From Marinomonas sp. KMM3893 (GTDB taxonomy: Bacteria > Pseudomonadota > Gammaproteobacteria > Pseudomonadales > Marinomonadaceae): a DNA stretch of 64,000 nucleotides. Shown in pieces: positions 1 through 8,217 of the stretch. The notes beneath the pieces are model-generated. The model saw nothing but the letters and a program-made list of their open reading frames with translations. It searched no databases and was not told where the DNA came from. The stretch is from the NCBI RefSeq assembly GCF_004352855.1, contig NZ_SJSC01000002.1:186001-250000 (forward strand). The letters run 5' to 3'. Both the position numbers and the translations under genes were made by a program. Numbering within the stretch: position 1 is the first letter of the stretch; the number at the start of each line of letters is the position of its first letter.

Positions 1-759
1 GTGGCAAAACATGGTGCCAGTACGGGCAAAACCTGATTGAATTTCATCCATAATCAATAGAATGCCATGCTCGTCACACAGTTTACGAAGCGTTTGCAAG
101 AAGTTGGCCGACGCTTGGTAGAAACCACCCTCGCCTTGTACTGGCTCAATGATGATAGCCGCAACGCGAGATGGCTCAATGTCACAAGTGAAGCGCATTT
201 GGAGGTCAGCAAGTGCTTGCTCTTCAGTAATGCCAAGGTATTCGTTTGGATAAGGAATATGGTAAATATCACTTGGGAAAGGACCAAAGCCAATTTTGTA
301 TGGATTGACTTTGCCCGTTAATCCCATGGTCATATTAGTACGTCCGTGGAAACCACCGTTAAAGGCAATAACACCTGGGCGACCCGTGTAAGCGCGGGCG
401 ATTTTCACACAGTTTTCAACCGCTTCAGCACCGGTAGTGACAAAGATGGACTTTTTCGGAGTATTACCTGGTGCCGCCGCATTTAGCTTTTCCGCCAAAG
501 CGACAGCAGATTCATATGGGCTGACCATCACGCAAGTGTGAGTGAAGCGCTCAAGCTGAGCCTGTACGGCCGCTTTGACTTTTGGGTGGTTATGACCGGT
601 GTTGACGACGGCAATACCGGCGCCGAAATCAATGTGGCGTTTGCCTTCAACATCCCAGATTTCTGAGTTTAGAGCGCGGTCAACATAAACAGGAGCCATG
701 TTGCCTTGGCCACGAGCGATTGCACTTTCTTTACGTTTTTGTAGGTCAGCGTTGTTCAT
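1..759 (-). CDS. gabT: 4-aminobutyrate aminotransferase (3' end outside window)
   Basis: PLP-dependent class III aminotransferase that moves the amino group of GABA to 2-oxoglutarate, giving succinate semialdehyde. The first 253 codons are present, starting at ATG 759-757 behind an AAGGTG ribosome site. The translation begins MNNADLQKRKE and contains ETGAE-like TTGAEAVENCVK, the FHGRT loop and the IMDEIQSGFARTG aspartate motif, all typical of GabT. The family is about 425 residues, so some 170 C-terminal residues, including the PLP lysine, lie outside. It is downstream of gabD in the same direction, the usual pairing for GABA degradation. A closely related omega-aminotransferase (5-aminovalerate, putrescine) cannot be excluded. 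Confidence 0.9.
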   Translation of the reverse strand, partial: MNNADLQKRKESAIARGQGNMAPVYVDRALNSEIWDVEGKRHIDFGAGIAVVNTGHNHPKVKAAVQAQLERFTHTCVMVSPYESAVALAEKLNAAAPGNTPKKSIFVTTGAEAVENCVKIARAYTGRPGVIAFNGGFHGRTNMTMGLTGKVNPYKIGFGPFPSDIYHIPYPNEYLGITEEQALADLQMRFTCDIEPSRVAAIIIEPVQGEGGFYQASANFLQTLRKLCDEHGILLIMDEIQSGFARTGTMFCH

Positions 760-799
760 TTTGTTTTTCACCTTTTAGAGCATGCTCAATGTTGGAAAC

Positions 800-818
800 G
801 CGGTGCCTAAAGCACCGC
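800..818 (-). promoter_or_regulatory. intercistronic hairpin between gabD and gabT
   Basis: A perfect 7-bp inverted repeat (GCGGTGC, loop CTAAA, GCACCGC) sits in the 117-bp gap between gabD and gabT. On the transcribed minus strand it is not followed by a U tract, so it reads better as an mRNA-stability or partial attenuation hairpin than as a terminator. The role is inferred. Confidence 0.35.
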
Positions 819-876
819 TTTTGCTAATTTAATGGGTAAACCTGTTGTGCTAAGTCAGTAGTGCCAAGTCTACGAC

Positions 877-2340
877 TTAAGCTAAACCGCCCATGCACAA
901 GTATTTGATTTCAACATATTCATCGATGCCATACGACGAGCCTTCACGGCCACTTCCTGACTCTTTTACACCACCGAAAGGGGCGACTTCGCTAGAAATA
1001 ATACCTTCGTTGATGCCTACCATGCCGTACTCTAAGGCTTCAGAAACACGCCAAATACGAGCAATATTTTGGGAATAGAAATAAGATGCCAAACCAAATG
1101 GGGTATTGTTAGCCATAGCAACCGCTTCTTCTTCCGTTTTAAATTTGAACAAGGGCGCGACTGGACCGAAGATTTCATTGGAGAAAATCTCCATGTCGTC
1201 GGTGACGCCTGTCAAAATAGTCGGTTCAAAGAAACGCTCGCCAGCGTGTGATTTTGTGCCGCCAATGATGGCTTTAGCGCCTTGTTTGATCGCGCCGCTC
1301 ACTAGCTGCTCAACTTTGTCTACCGCGGCATTATTAATCAGTGGGCCAATGGTCACGCCGTCTAAGAAGCCATCACCGGTACTAAATTCGGCCACACGTT
1401 TTGCAAGTTTTTCCGCAAAGGCATCGTACACACCTTCTTGAATCAACAAACGGTTCGCACAAACACAGGTCTGTCCTGCATTGCGATATTTAGAGGCAAT
1501 AGCGCCTTCCACTGCCGCGTCTAGATCAGCATCATCAAAGACGATGAAAGGTGCGTTGCCGCCTAACTCCATCGAGGTACGTTTTACGGTTTGCGCACAT
1601 TGAGAAAGCAATAGCTTGCCCACAGGTGTGGAACCCGTGAAAGACAATTTACGAACCGTAGGATGGCCTGTTAACACACCGCCAATGGCTTTAGCATCAC
1701 GCCCAACAACGACGTTTAATACGCCAGCAGGAATGCCTGCCTGATGCGCTAATTCAGCGAGTGCAAGAGCGCACAATGGCGTTTCATCAGACGGTTTGAT
1801 CACAATCGCACAACCGGCCGCCAACGCAGGCCCTGCTTTACGAGTGATCATGGCAATGGGAAAGTTCCAAGGCGTAATAGCCGCAACAACACCAATTGGC
1901 TGTTTGATGGTTAACACGCGTTTGTCTTTTGCAAAGGTTGGTATGGTGTCGCCATTTAGACGGCGAGCTTCGTCTGCGAACCAATCAATAAAAGACGCAC
2001 CGTAAAGTACTTCGCCTTTCGCTTCTGCAAGCGGTTTACCTTGTTCTAAAGTCATGAGAGCCGCAAGGTCATCTTGGTTTTCTAAGATCAGCTGATTCCA
2101 GCGACGCATTAATGTCGCTCGCTCTTTAGCAGTACGAGATTGCCACTCTTTTTGAGCAATGGCAGCGGCATCAACCGCTTGCGTTGTCTCTTGCGCACCT
2201 AAATCTTGCACATCGATTAGGTGTTCGCCATTCGATGGGTTGATAATCGCAAAGGTTTTTCCTGATGCGGAAGATACCCATTCACCACCAATATAAGAGT
2301 GGCTTTTAAGGAGGGCTGGCTGTGTTAACTGTACTGACAT
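877..2340 (-). CDS. gabD: succinate-semialdehyde dehydrogenase (NADP+ type)
   Basis: Aldehyde dehydrogenase of 487 residues, oxidising succinate semialdehyde to succinate in the cytoplasm. Visible motifs are the WNFPIAM oxyanion/cofactor stretch, MELGGNAPFIVFDDAD with the general-base Glu, and NAGQTCVCANRLL with the nucleophilic Cys. The start ATG 2340-2338 is preceded by GGAG at good spacing and matches the GabD length of about 482. The open frame extends 50 codons further upstream, but that extension is not GabD-like. It precedes gabT. Because the hydroxyproline operon next door lacks its own 2-oxoglutarate-semialdehyde dehydrogenase, this enzyme might also serve that pathway; that is inference. 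Confidence 0.92.
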   Translation of the reverse strand: MSVQLTQPALLKSHSYIGGEWVSSASGKTFAIINPSNGEHLIDVQDLGAQETTQAVDAAAIAQKEWQSRTAKERATLMRRWNQLILENQDDLAALMTLEQGKPLAEAKGEVLYGASFIDWFADEARRLNGDTIPTFAKDKRVLTIKQPIGVVAAITPWNFPIAMITRKAGPALAAGCAIVIKPSDETPLCALALAELAHQAGIPAGVLNVVVGRDAKAIGGVLTGHPTVRKLSFTGSTPVGKLLLSQCAQTVKRTSMELGGNAPFIVFDDADLDAAVEGAIASKYRNAGQTCVCANRLLIQEGVYDAFAEKLAKRVAEFSTGDGFLDGVTIGPLINNAAVDKVEQLVSGAIKQGAKAIIGGTKSHAGERFFEPTILTGVTDDMEIFSNEIFGPVAPLFKFKTEEEAVAMANNTPFGLASYFYSQNIARIWRVSEALEYGMVGINEGIISSEVAPFGGVKESGSGREGSSYGIDEYVEIKYLCMGGLA

Positions 2341-2456
2341 AAATAACTCCAAACTCACTTGGGAGAATCGTTGTAAAGTGCCGTTAAGGTAGAAATAACC
2401 GCGTTCTTCGATAGTAGATAAAGCATTGGGATAGAAAAATGAAAAGCTATCAATGC

Positions 2457-2480
2457 AATGTTTGAAGTTTCTCAAACATT
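2457..2480. promoter_or_regulatory. 24-bp palindrome upstream of gabD
   Basis: Perfect 9-bp arms AATGTTTGA and TCAAACATT flank a 6-bp spacer, about 117 bp upstream of the gabD start in the 371-bp gap between gabD and the GntR gene. The position suits an operator for either divergent gene. The cognate regulator is unknown. The rest of the gap is AT-rich, with a TATAAT-like hexamer at 2650-2655 that could be the -10 of the GntR gene although no good -35 is seen. Confidence 0.4.
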
Positions 2481-2711
2481 CGCGCGAAAGCACAATTTGC
2501 TGTTGCCATCTTCTTTGTTCTTGATGGCTTTTTACTAAAAGGTAGCCCTTTTCTTTCAGTCTATCCCTGAATGAGATAAAGGCACGTAAAAGGTGAAGAA
2601 TACGCTAAGGCCAGAAAAACTTTAGCCCTTCTTTGCACGAACTTTTGCGTATAATAGAGGCGATTGTGTGTGTTTAACGTGCTGCACAGAGATTTTAAAG
2701 AGGAAAGAATA

Positions 2712-3380
2712 TTGGCTCAGAATCGAGCGGTTGTCCGTCAAAGCTTACCGGATGTTATTGTTGCAGATCTTCGACAGCGTATTTTATCAGGTGACCTTGC
2801 TGAGGGAGAACTGATTCGCCAAGAAGTGCTTGCTGAAGAATACGATGTATCGCGAATGCCTGTTCGTGAGGCGCTGCGCCGCTTGGACGCAGAAGGTCTA
2901 GTGGTGTTTATTAACAACCGTGGCGCCACAGTAACGACACATACGTTGGAAGAAATTCGTGAGATCTTTGATGTTCGAACGCTACTCGAAGTGGACCTTT
3001 TTAAGCGCGCTATCCCGCTAATGCAAGACGTACATTTTGCCGAATGCGAAGCCATCCTAGAAGAAATGGAAACCTCGTATCGAGACGGTCATGTGGCAGA
3101 CTGGGGCCCGCTCAATGCTCGATACCACGCTGCATTGTATGAAGCGGCAGGCCGAGAATTAACCACCAATTTATTAGCACGGGTGAGCTTGCAGGCGAAT
3201 CGCTACGTCAGTATGCACATCGATCAGTTGAAAAAATCAGACAGTGCCCAACAAGATCACCGAGCGTTATTGACGTTTGCGCGCCAGAGAGACATCGACT
3301 CTGCTGCGGAAAAACTGCGTTCTCATATAGAAGATACTAAGCGTCAGGTATTGGAGTTAATCGCCGAAACCCGCGCTTAG
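2712..3380 (+). CDS. GntR-family regulator, FCD (FadR) subfamily
   Basis: Transcription factor of about 222 residues. The N-terminal winged helix-turn-helix spans roughly residues 10-75 (LRQRILSGDLAEGELIRQEVLAEEYDVSRMPVREALRRL in part), followed by an all-helical FCD effector domain (ALLEVD-like RTLLEVDLFKRAI, and late histidines). The open frame reaches 2664, but TTG 2712 follows AAGAGGA at about 8 bp and is preferred. The gene converges on the hydroxyproline operon and diverges from gabD. A FadR-type operator (TTGGATACAA) overlaps the hydroxyproline promoter at 7.7 kb, so this is the most likely regulator of that operon, though gabD control is also possible. Confidence 0.85.
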   Translation: MAQNRAVVRQSLPDVIVADLRQRILSGDLAEGELIRQEVLAEEYDVSRMPVREALRRLDAEGLVVFINNRGATVTTHTLEEIREIFDVRTLLEVDLFKRAIPLMQDVHFAECEAILEEMETSYRDGHVADWGPLNARYHAALYEAAGRELTTNLLARVSLQANRYVSMHIDQLKKSDSAQQDHRALLTFARQRDIDSAAEKLRSHIEDTKRQVLELIAETRA

Positions 3381-3399
3381 TCTTCTGTTTTATAAGAGA

Positions 3400-4416
3400 T
3401 TATTTACGTAACGCCAATAGGTCGTTGTACAGAGTTTGAGGGATTTCTACGGCGTCACGAGCAAGGTTACGCTCACGAGCCTGATAACGACGCTGGGAAG
3501 GCAAGCGAGCACCTTGATCAATAATATCCGCAAATAAGCGCTCTGCTCTATCGTTGTTAGCGGCCGCCTTGCCACCGCTCAATAGGTTAGGATCAAAGGC
3601 AATAATAATTTCCCCATGGTAAGGCGCTTCAGGCTGTCCGTTGGCGGCTTCCATACTTTCTTTACTGGTTAAATCATCAATTAAAGGGCCGGCGAGCAAC
3701 TCGATCATAATCGACAGTGCAGAGCCTTTATAATTTCCAAATGTCAGCATAGCGCCCCCCATAGCGGCTTCGGCATCGGTCGTTGGCTGACCTTCTTTAT
3801 CAATGGCTACGCCCTCTGGGAGTGGTTTGCCGGCGCGGCGATAAAGCTCTATTTCACCCCGAGCGAATTGGCTAGTGGCAAAGTCAAACGTGAACGGATG
3901 TTGCCCTTGGCGTGGCCAGCTAAAGGCCAAAGGGTTGGTGCCAAGCGTGCCTCGTGAACCACCCGCTGGCGCAACCCAAGCGTGGCTCGGCACCATGGCT
4001 AAGCCTGCCAAACCTGCGGCAGAGAGCTTCTCAACCTCTGGCCACAACGCAGAAAAATGGAAACAGCGGTTAATGGCCAACGCGGCAATGCCATTCTTTT
4101 TGGTCTTCTCAATTAATAAAGGTAAGGCGGCATCCATTGCCAATAATGAGATGCCTCCGTTGGCGTCGGCTTTCACAACAGAAGGCGCCGCATCCACAAT
4201 AGCGGGCTTGGCTGAGCCGTTAATACGACCAAATTTCATACTTTGCGTGCACATGAGAAGGCGGAACAAACCATGAGAATGGCAGTCGTCTTGCTGACAA
4301 GCCAGAATCACATCCGTGATGGACTTGGCGTGATCTTCGCTGAATCCGTTGTCCATTAGAATACTTTCGCTGAGCTCGCGCGCTTGCGCCAAACTCAGGA
4401 TGATATTGTCACTCAT
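3400..4416 (-). CDS. delta1-pyrroline/piperideine-2-carboxylate reductase-like (malate/L-lactate dehydrogenase family)
   Basis: NAD(P)H-dependent oxidoreductase of 338 residues in the Ldh_2 (malate/lactate/ureidoglycolate dehydrogenase) superfamily. The family signature DDCHSHGLFRL near residue 42, the NRCFHFSALWPEVE catalytic-His region near 120, and GTNPLAFSWP with FDFATSQFARG around 165-190 are clear. Members next to proline racemase-like genes reduce cyclic imines such as delta1-pyrroline-2-carboxylate to L-proline (DpkA, LhpI-like). It is the last gene of the hydroxyproline operon, 52 bp after the dehydrogenase gene, so it would reclaim pyrroline-2-carboxylate. Substrate assignment rests on context. 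Confidence 0.75.
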   Translation of the reverse strand: MSDNIILSLAQARELSESILMDNGFSEDHAKSITDVILACQQDDCHSHGLFRLLMCTQSMKFGRINGSAKPAIVDAAPSVVKADANGGISLLAMDAALPLLIEKTKKNGIAALAINRCFHFSALWPEVEKLSAAGLAGLAMVPSHAWVAPAGGSRGTLGTNPLAFSWPRQGQHPFTFDFATSQFARGEIELYRRAGKPLPEGVAIDKEGQPTTDAEAAMGGAMLTFGNYKGSALSIMIELLAGPLIDDLTSKESMEAANGQPEAPYHGEIIIAFDPNLLSGGKAAANNDRAERLFADIIDQGARLPSQRRYQARERNLARDAVEIPQTLYNDLLALRK

Positions 4417-4468
4417 GTTTTTTCCTTCTATTGTGGATTGTCCCGTTGAATCGACATTATAGAGAAGC

Positions 4469-5731
4469 TTAAAACCATGTTTTAAAGCGTTCTACTGAAT
4501 AGGGCGCCATGGCAATACTGGGTGTCTCCCCTGAGAGTAATGTCGCCACCAGTTCGGCGGTGCCTGCGGATTGAGTTAGCCCTAAATGACCGTGTCCAAA
4601 CGCATACACAACGCGCTTAGAATTACTTGAATAATCGATGACTGGCAAGCTGTCAGGCATCGAGGGACGAAAGCCCATCCATTGCTTACCTGCGCTAATG
4701 TCTAATGTGGGCAGGAACGCCGCGGCTTTCTTGAGTAGTACATCGGCGCGCTGAAAGTTCGGTTTTAACTGTAGCCCCGCGAGCTCTACAGCACCTCCAA
4801 CGCGAATTCCCTTACCTATTTTTGTGACCACAAAGCCATGATTACTAAAGGTAAGATGGGTTTTTAGGTCAAATTCACTGCTTGAAAAGGTTGTGTTGTA
4901 CCCTCGTTCTGTATCAAGCGGTAAATTGTCCCCTATTGATTGCGCTAATGTTTTTGACCAAGCACCGGTTGCGACCACAAGCTGATGACATTGATAGTCG
5001 GCCGTGTCGCCCTTTAGCAGCACATGATCCTCTTTGATCTCTATAGCGCGCACTGTGGAAACGGCTATTTTACCGCCCTTTTTATTGAACGCTGTCGCAA
5101 GGTGTTGAGTCCATAAGGCTGGGTCCACCACATTCTTCCATTCAGACGTGAAGCCTGCGTGAGTAAATCTAGGGTGAATGCCGGGTTGGATTTTTGCGAT
5201 GGCTTCAGGGTTGTCTAAAAGCTCGAAGGCGACCCCATGTTCTTTGCGGGTTTGCCAGCTTGCAAGACTGGCGTTGAACTCGGCTTCACCTTCATACAGT
5301 TGCAGTTGGCCTTCATGGCGAATCAGCGCGTCGCCATGAGTTGCTTGTATCTGACGCTCAAGAGCGGCTTTTGACAATGTCATTAAGCTGGCTTGAGCGG
5401 TCAATGCTGAGTGGTATTTCGTTGCGGAACTGGCGCGCCAAAAACGCCACATCCATGGTAGGATTTTCAGTGCATAAGCAGGACGCAGAGACAGAGGCCC
5501 CAATGGGTCCAGTAGCCATTTTGGTGCCTTGCGGATAATACCAGGCGTTGCCAAAGGAATGACATCAGCAAAGGCAAAGGCGCCAGCATTTCCTGCTGAG
5601 GTTTCCGCTGCCACGCCGCTACGATCAAGTACCAGCACTTGCCGACCTTCTGATTGCAGTTTTAACGCAATACTGATGCCGATAATACCGGCACCGATCA
5701 CGATAACATCTTGAACATGTGAATGGCTCAA
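4469..5731 (-). CDS. FAD-dependent D-amino acid (D-hydroxyproline) dehydrogenase
   Basis: DadA-like flavoenzyme of about 420 residues. An FAD-binding GAGIIG dinucleotide motif lies within the first 20 residues, and a C-terminal FRPSMPDSLPVIDYS plus GHGHLGLTQSAGTAELVA segment is typical of DAO family C-termini. It should oxidise cis-4-hydroxy-D-proline to 1-pyrroline-4-hydroxy-2-carboxylate and pass electrons to the respiratory chain. Start choice: GTG 5737 abuts the AAGGAG ribosome site, whereas TTG 5731 sits about 5 bp after it and is preferred. It lies 23 bp downstream of the epimerase gene in the same operon. General D-amino acid use remains possible. Confidence 0.8.
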   Translation of the reverse strand: MSHSHVQDVIVIGAGIIGISIALKLQSEGRQVLVLDRSGVAAETSAGNAGAFAFADVIPLATPGIIRKAPKWLLDPLGPLSLRPAYALKILPWMWRFWRASSATKYHSALTAQASLMTLSKAALERQIQATHGDALIRHEGQLQLYEGEAEFNASLASWQTRKEHGVAFELLDNPEAIAKIQPGIHPRFTHAGFTSEWKNVVDPALWTQHLATAFNKKGGKIAVSTVRAIEIKEDHVLLKGDTADYQCHQLVVATGAWSKTLAQSIGDNLPLDTERGYNTTFSSSEFDLKTHLTFSNHGFVVTKIGKGIRVGGAVELAGLQLKPNFQRADVLLKKAAAFLPTLDISAGKQWMGFRPSMPDSLPVIDYSSNSKRVVYAFGHGHLGLTQSAGTAELVATLLSGETPSIAMAPYSVERFKTWF

Positions 5732-5754
5732 GAGCACTCCTTAATAATGATGAG

Positions 5755-6708
5755 CTACTCAGCGAATCTCACCCCATGACGCAATGGGTCATTAGGGTTG
5801 CTGACGAGGGTCGCTTCGCGAGTGATAAACGCCTGTCCCGTAATAGAAGGAATCACGGCTCCCATAGGCGCATTGGGACCATGAGAGTGTTGATAGCTTA
5901 AGGTGTAAGCACTGCCGATAATGCTCTCCTGATAAATCTCCTCACCCGCTTGCAGCAAACCATCCGCCGCCAAACAGGCCAAACGCGCCGAACTGCCAGT
6001 ACCGCAAGGTGAGCGGTCGTAGGCATTGTCGGGGCATAGGACGAAATTGCGAGAGTGGTGTGTCGCTGTTTGCGCCGGACCATAGAAAATAATGTGATCG
6101 ATCACACCAGCATGCGCACCTTCTATTCCAGCCCCATAAATGGCGTCTCGGACACGAATGCCTGCTTCTGTTAACTCCCTGATATTACTAGGAATAACAG
6201 GGATTGGGCTGTCATTGATGATAAAAAACCAGTTGCCACCGTAGGCAATATCACCTGTTACCTTTCCAAGGTTAGTTACATCAACTGTTACTGCTTTCTG
6301 GGCACGATAGCTGTCGATATTCTTTACCGTGACGGTGTTTTTATCACTTAACGTCACGTTAACAATACCAACGGGGGTTTCAATTTTGTGGGAGCCGATA
6401 CCGATTTTACCCATGTGCGCTAGGGTCGCGGCTACGCCAATGGTGCCGTGTCCACACATGCCAATGACCGCAGCAGCATCAAAGAAAATGACGCCCGCTA
6501 CGCAATCTGGGTCAGTCGGTTCAACTAACAGAGCACCGACCATCGCCTCTTGACCATAAGGCTCGGTGACCACGGAGCGGTAGAAGTCGGTGAAGTCGTT
6601 TGCTAGTCGTGCAGCACGTTCAGATAAGGGGCCAGAACCAAGGTCTGGGCCGCCTTCTAAAATGACTCGGGTAGGTTCACCTTCTGTATGACTATCGATT
6701 ACCAACAT
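5755..6708 (-). CDS. 4-hydroxyproline 2-epimerase (proline racemase family)
   Basis: Cofactor-independent epimerase of 317 residues that would convert trans-4-hydroxy-L-proline to cis-4-hydroxy-D-proline. Both catalytic cysteines are visible: MCGHGTIG near residue 85 and SPCGTGSS near residue 235. This excludes the dehydratase branch, in which one Cys is replaced by Thr. The start ATG 6708 overlaps the end of the upstream deaminase gene by 10 bp, so translation is probably coupled. Neighbouring D-amino acid dehydrogenase and deaminase genes support hydroxyproline over proline as substrate. Confidence 0.88.
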   Translation of the reverse strand: MLVIDSHTEGEPTRVILEGGPDLGSGPLSERAARLANDFTDFYRSVVTEPYGQEAMVGALLVEPTDPDCVAGVIFFDAAAVIGMCGHGTIGVAATLAHMGKIGIGSHKIETPVGIVNVTLSDKNTVTVKNIDSYRAQKAVTVDVTNLGKVTGDIAYGGNWFFIINDSPIPVIPSNIRELTEAGIRVRDAIYGAGIEGAHAGVIDHIIFYGPAQTATHHSRNFVLCPDNAYDRSPCGTGSSARLACLAADGLLQAGEEIYQESIIGSAYTLSYQHSHGPNAPMGAVIPSITGQAFITREATLVSNPNDPLRHGVRFAE

Positions 6709-7658
6709 TCTGTAATGACTCCACCTTGTTTAAACCAATCCGCAAACCAGGCTTTAAACAAAGCATACTGCTGTTCACAATAAGTCCGTTGGGCGGCGTT
6801 TAGTTCATCTGTTTCGTTAAAATGTAAGTGATACTCTTGTTCTCCATTTAATACCAAGAGGTATTTGAAGAACAACACCAATTCAGGGCCTTCATCAAAA
6901 CTGGCTAATACAGACATGCCTTCTTCTAATTCTTGAGCGCGTATTCGAGCTTCTGCGTTGCCAGCAGCGGCGCGTTTGGACAACTCAGCCAGCAACAGCA
7001 CTTCTTTGGGCAAAGCGGTTCCTATTCCGGTAATGGCACCAACCGCACCGCATTTCACAAAACCATGATAAACAGCGGTATCGACTCCCACCATTAATAA
7101 AACGTCATCGTCTTTAGAGGTGATATTTTCGGCTGCATAACGCATGGCTTCTTTGCTGCCAAACTCTTTAAAGCCGATCAGATTCGTGTGTTCAGAGCGC
7201 AACTCAAAAAATAGGTCAGCGCGAGTTTCAAAGCCATACACAGGGCTGTTGTAAATGATCGCAGGAATAGAAGGTGCGGCGCTCAGAATGGCTTTAAAAT
7301 GATGTTTTTGTGCGCTGATGACGGAACCGCGAGACAGCACACGAGGAATGACCATTAACCCGGCGGCGCCTACTTTTTCGGCATGAGCGGCCAGCGCCAC
7401 AGCAGATTTTGTATTAATGGCCCCCGTCCCAACAACAACCGGAATACCTGCATTCACCAAGCGTTCAACGCCTTCCATGCGCTCAGCGTCTGTTAGCAAG
7501 GGCCAATCACCCATAGAGCCGCAATACACCACGGCAGACATCCCTGCCGCGATCATCTCTTTGCCCTTCTTCACCAAGTTGTCGAAGTCTGGTGTGCGAT
7601 CGGCTTTACATGGTGTCATGAGTGCAGGCATTACGCCGTTAAAAACAGATTTGTTCAT
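6699..7658 (-). CDS. 1-pyrroline-4-hydroxy-2-carboxylate deaminase-like (DHDPS/NAL family)
   Basis: Class I aldolase-fold protein of 319 residues. It has the Schiff-base lysine in NLIGFKEFGS near residue 165 and the catalytic Tyr in IIYNSPVYG near 135. In hydroxyproline operons this family member (LhpC type) deaminates and opens pyrroline-4-hydroxy-2-carboxylate to 2-oxoglutarate semialdehyde. The start is ATG 7658, preceded by AGAGG. The open frame continues 30 codons further but those residues are not conserved-looking. It is the first gene of the operon, directly behind the promoter and operator at 7712-7748. A true dihydrodipicolinate synthase is unlikely in this context. Confidence 0.82.
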   Translation of the reverse strand: MNKSVFNGVMPALMTPCKADRTPDFDNLVKKGKEMIAAGMSAVVYCGSMGDWPLLTDAERMEGVERLVNAGIPVVVGTGAINTKSAVALAAHAEKVGAAGLMVIPRVLSRGSVISAQKHHFKAILSAAPSIPAIIYNSPVYGFETRADLFFELRSEHTNLIGFKEFGSKEAMRYAAENITSKDDDVLLMVGVDTAVYHGFVKCGAVGAITGIGTALPKEVLLLAELSKRAAAGNAEARIRAQELEEGMSVLASFDEGPELVLFFKYLLVLNGEQEYHLHFNETDELNAAQRTYCEQQYALFKAWFADWFKQGGVITECW

Positions 7659-7711
7659 TGTCCGCGCCTCTTGTTGTTGGTTTGTGTTTCTTGTTATCTC
7701 ACAATTGGATA

Positions 7712-7748
7712 TTGGATACAAAATATATTTTGAGTAAAAAACAGTCAA
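7712..7748 (-). promoter_or_regulatory. sigma70 promoter of the hydroxyproline operon overlapped by a GntR-type operator
   Basis: On the minus strand a -35 TTGACT (7748-7743) and -10 TATTTT (7725-7720) are separated by exactly 17 bp. The sequence TTGGATACAA at 7712-7721 (plus strand) is one mismatch from the FadR/GntR consensus dyad TTGTATACAA and overlaps the -10 edge. This is the geometry of repression by a GntR FCD protein, presumably the one encoded at 2712. Overlap is seen; the regulator assignment is inferred. Confidence 0.6.
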
Positions 7749-7818
7749 CGCTATAAAGTTATAATGAATGGAAAATTTTATAGCCGAATAGAGACAGATT
7801 GAATTAGGAGAGAAGGTA

Positions 7819-8172
7819 TTGTCTTATTTAGAGCAGTTTATGCAGCAGTGGAAAATGTATTTAAAACAACATCTTTCCCACTGTGGGCTGAGCTATGTAG
7901 AAACAGGTAGTGGCGATAAATTTGATATTAAAGCGAATTCGTTGGCCTATTTTCGCAGCTTGCGGACGGCCTCTACATCCATCGTTGGCATGGATGATTC
8001 AAGGGATGAGTTGGCCTGGGCCATGTTAGTAAAGCAGTTATCAGCGCTGGCGAATAAAGCCGAAATAGGCACTTCTAATCTCGTTGCTAAGCTGCATATT
8101 GAAGAAACTCAAATTCAGATAACGCTCAATTTTAGCTACGATAACGAGCAACATATTGTTTATGTGAGCTAG
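7819..8172 (+). CDS. hypothetical protein, 117 residues
   Basis: Not recognised. A soluble, mixed-composition protein without signal peptide or membrane segment. It begins TTG 7819 with AGGAG at about 8 bp, which supports real translation. The sequence has a Trp-rich amphipathic start (LEQFMQQWKMYLKQHLSHCG) and a beta-like C-terminus (IQITLNFSYDNEQHIVYVS). It stands alone, divergent from the hydroxyproline operon and convergent with the GGDEF gene. Nothing in the context gives a role. Confidence 0.6.
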   Translation: MSYLEQFMQQWKMYLKQHLSHCGLSYVETGSGDKFDIKANSLAYFRSLRTASTSIVGMDDSRDELAWAMLVKQLSALANKAEIGTSNLVAKLHIEETQIQITLNFSYDNEQHIVYVS

Positions 8173-8217
8173 TGGCTGAATCAGAGTTGAGGCTGGCGAT
8201 AAGGCGAGAAGAAGCCC

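Noticed and set aside
2341-2493. N-terminal extension of gabD in the open frame
   Set aside because: Not similar to aldehyde dehydrogenases, and a good ribosome site precedes the internal ATG at 2340.
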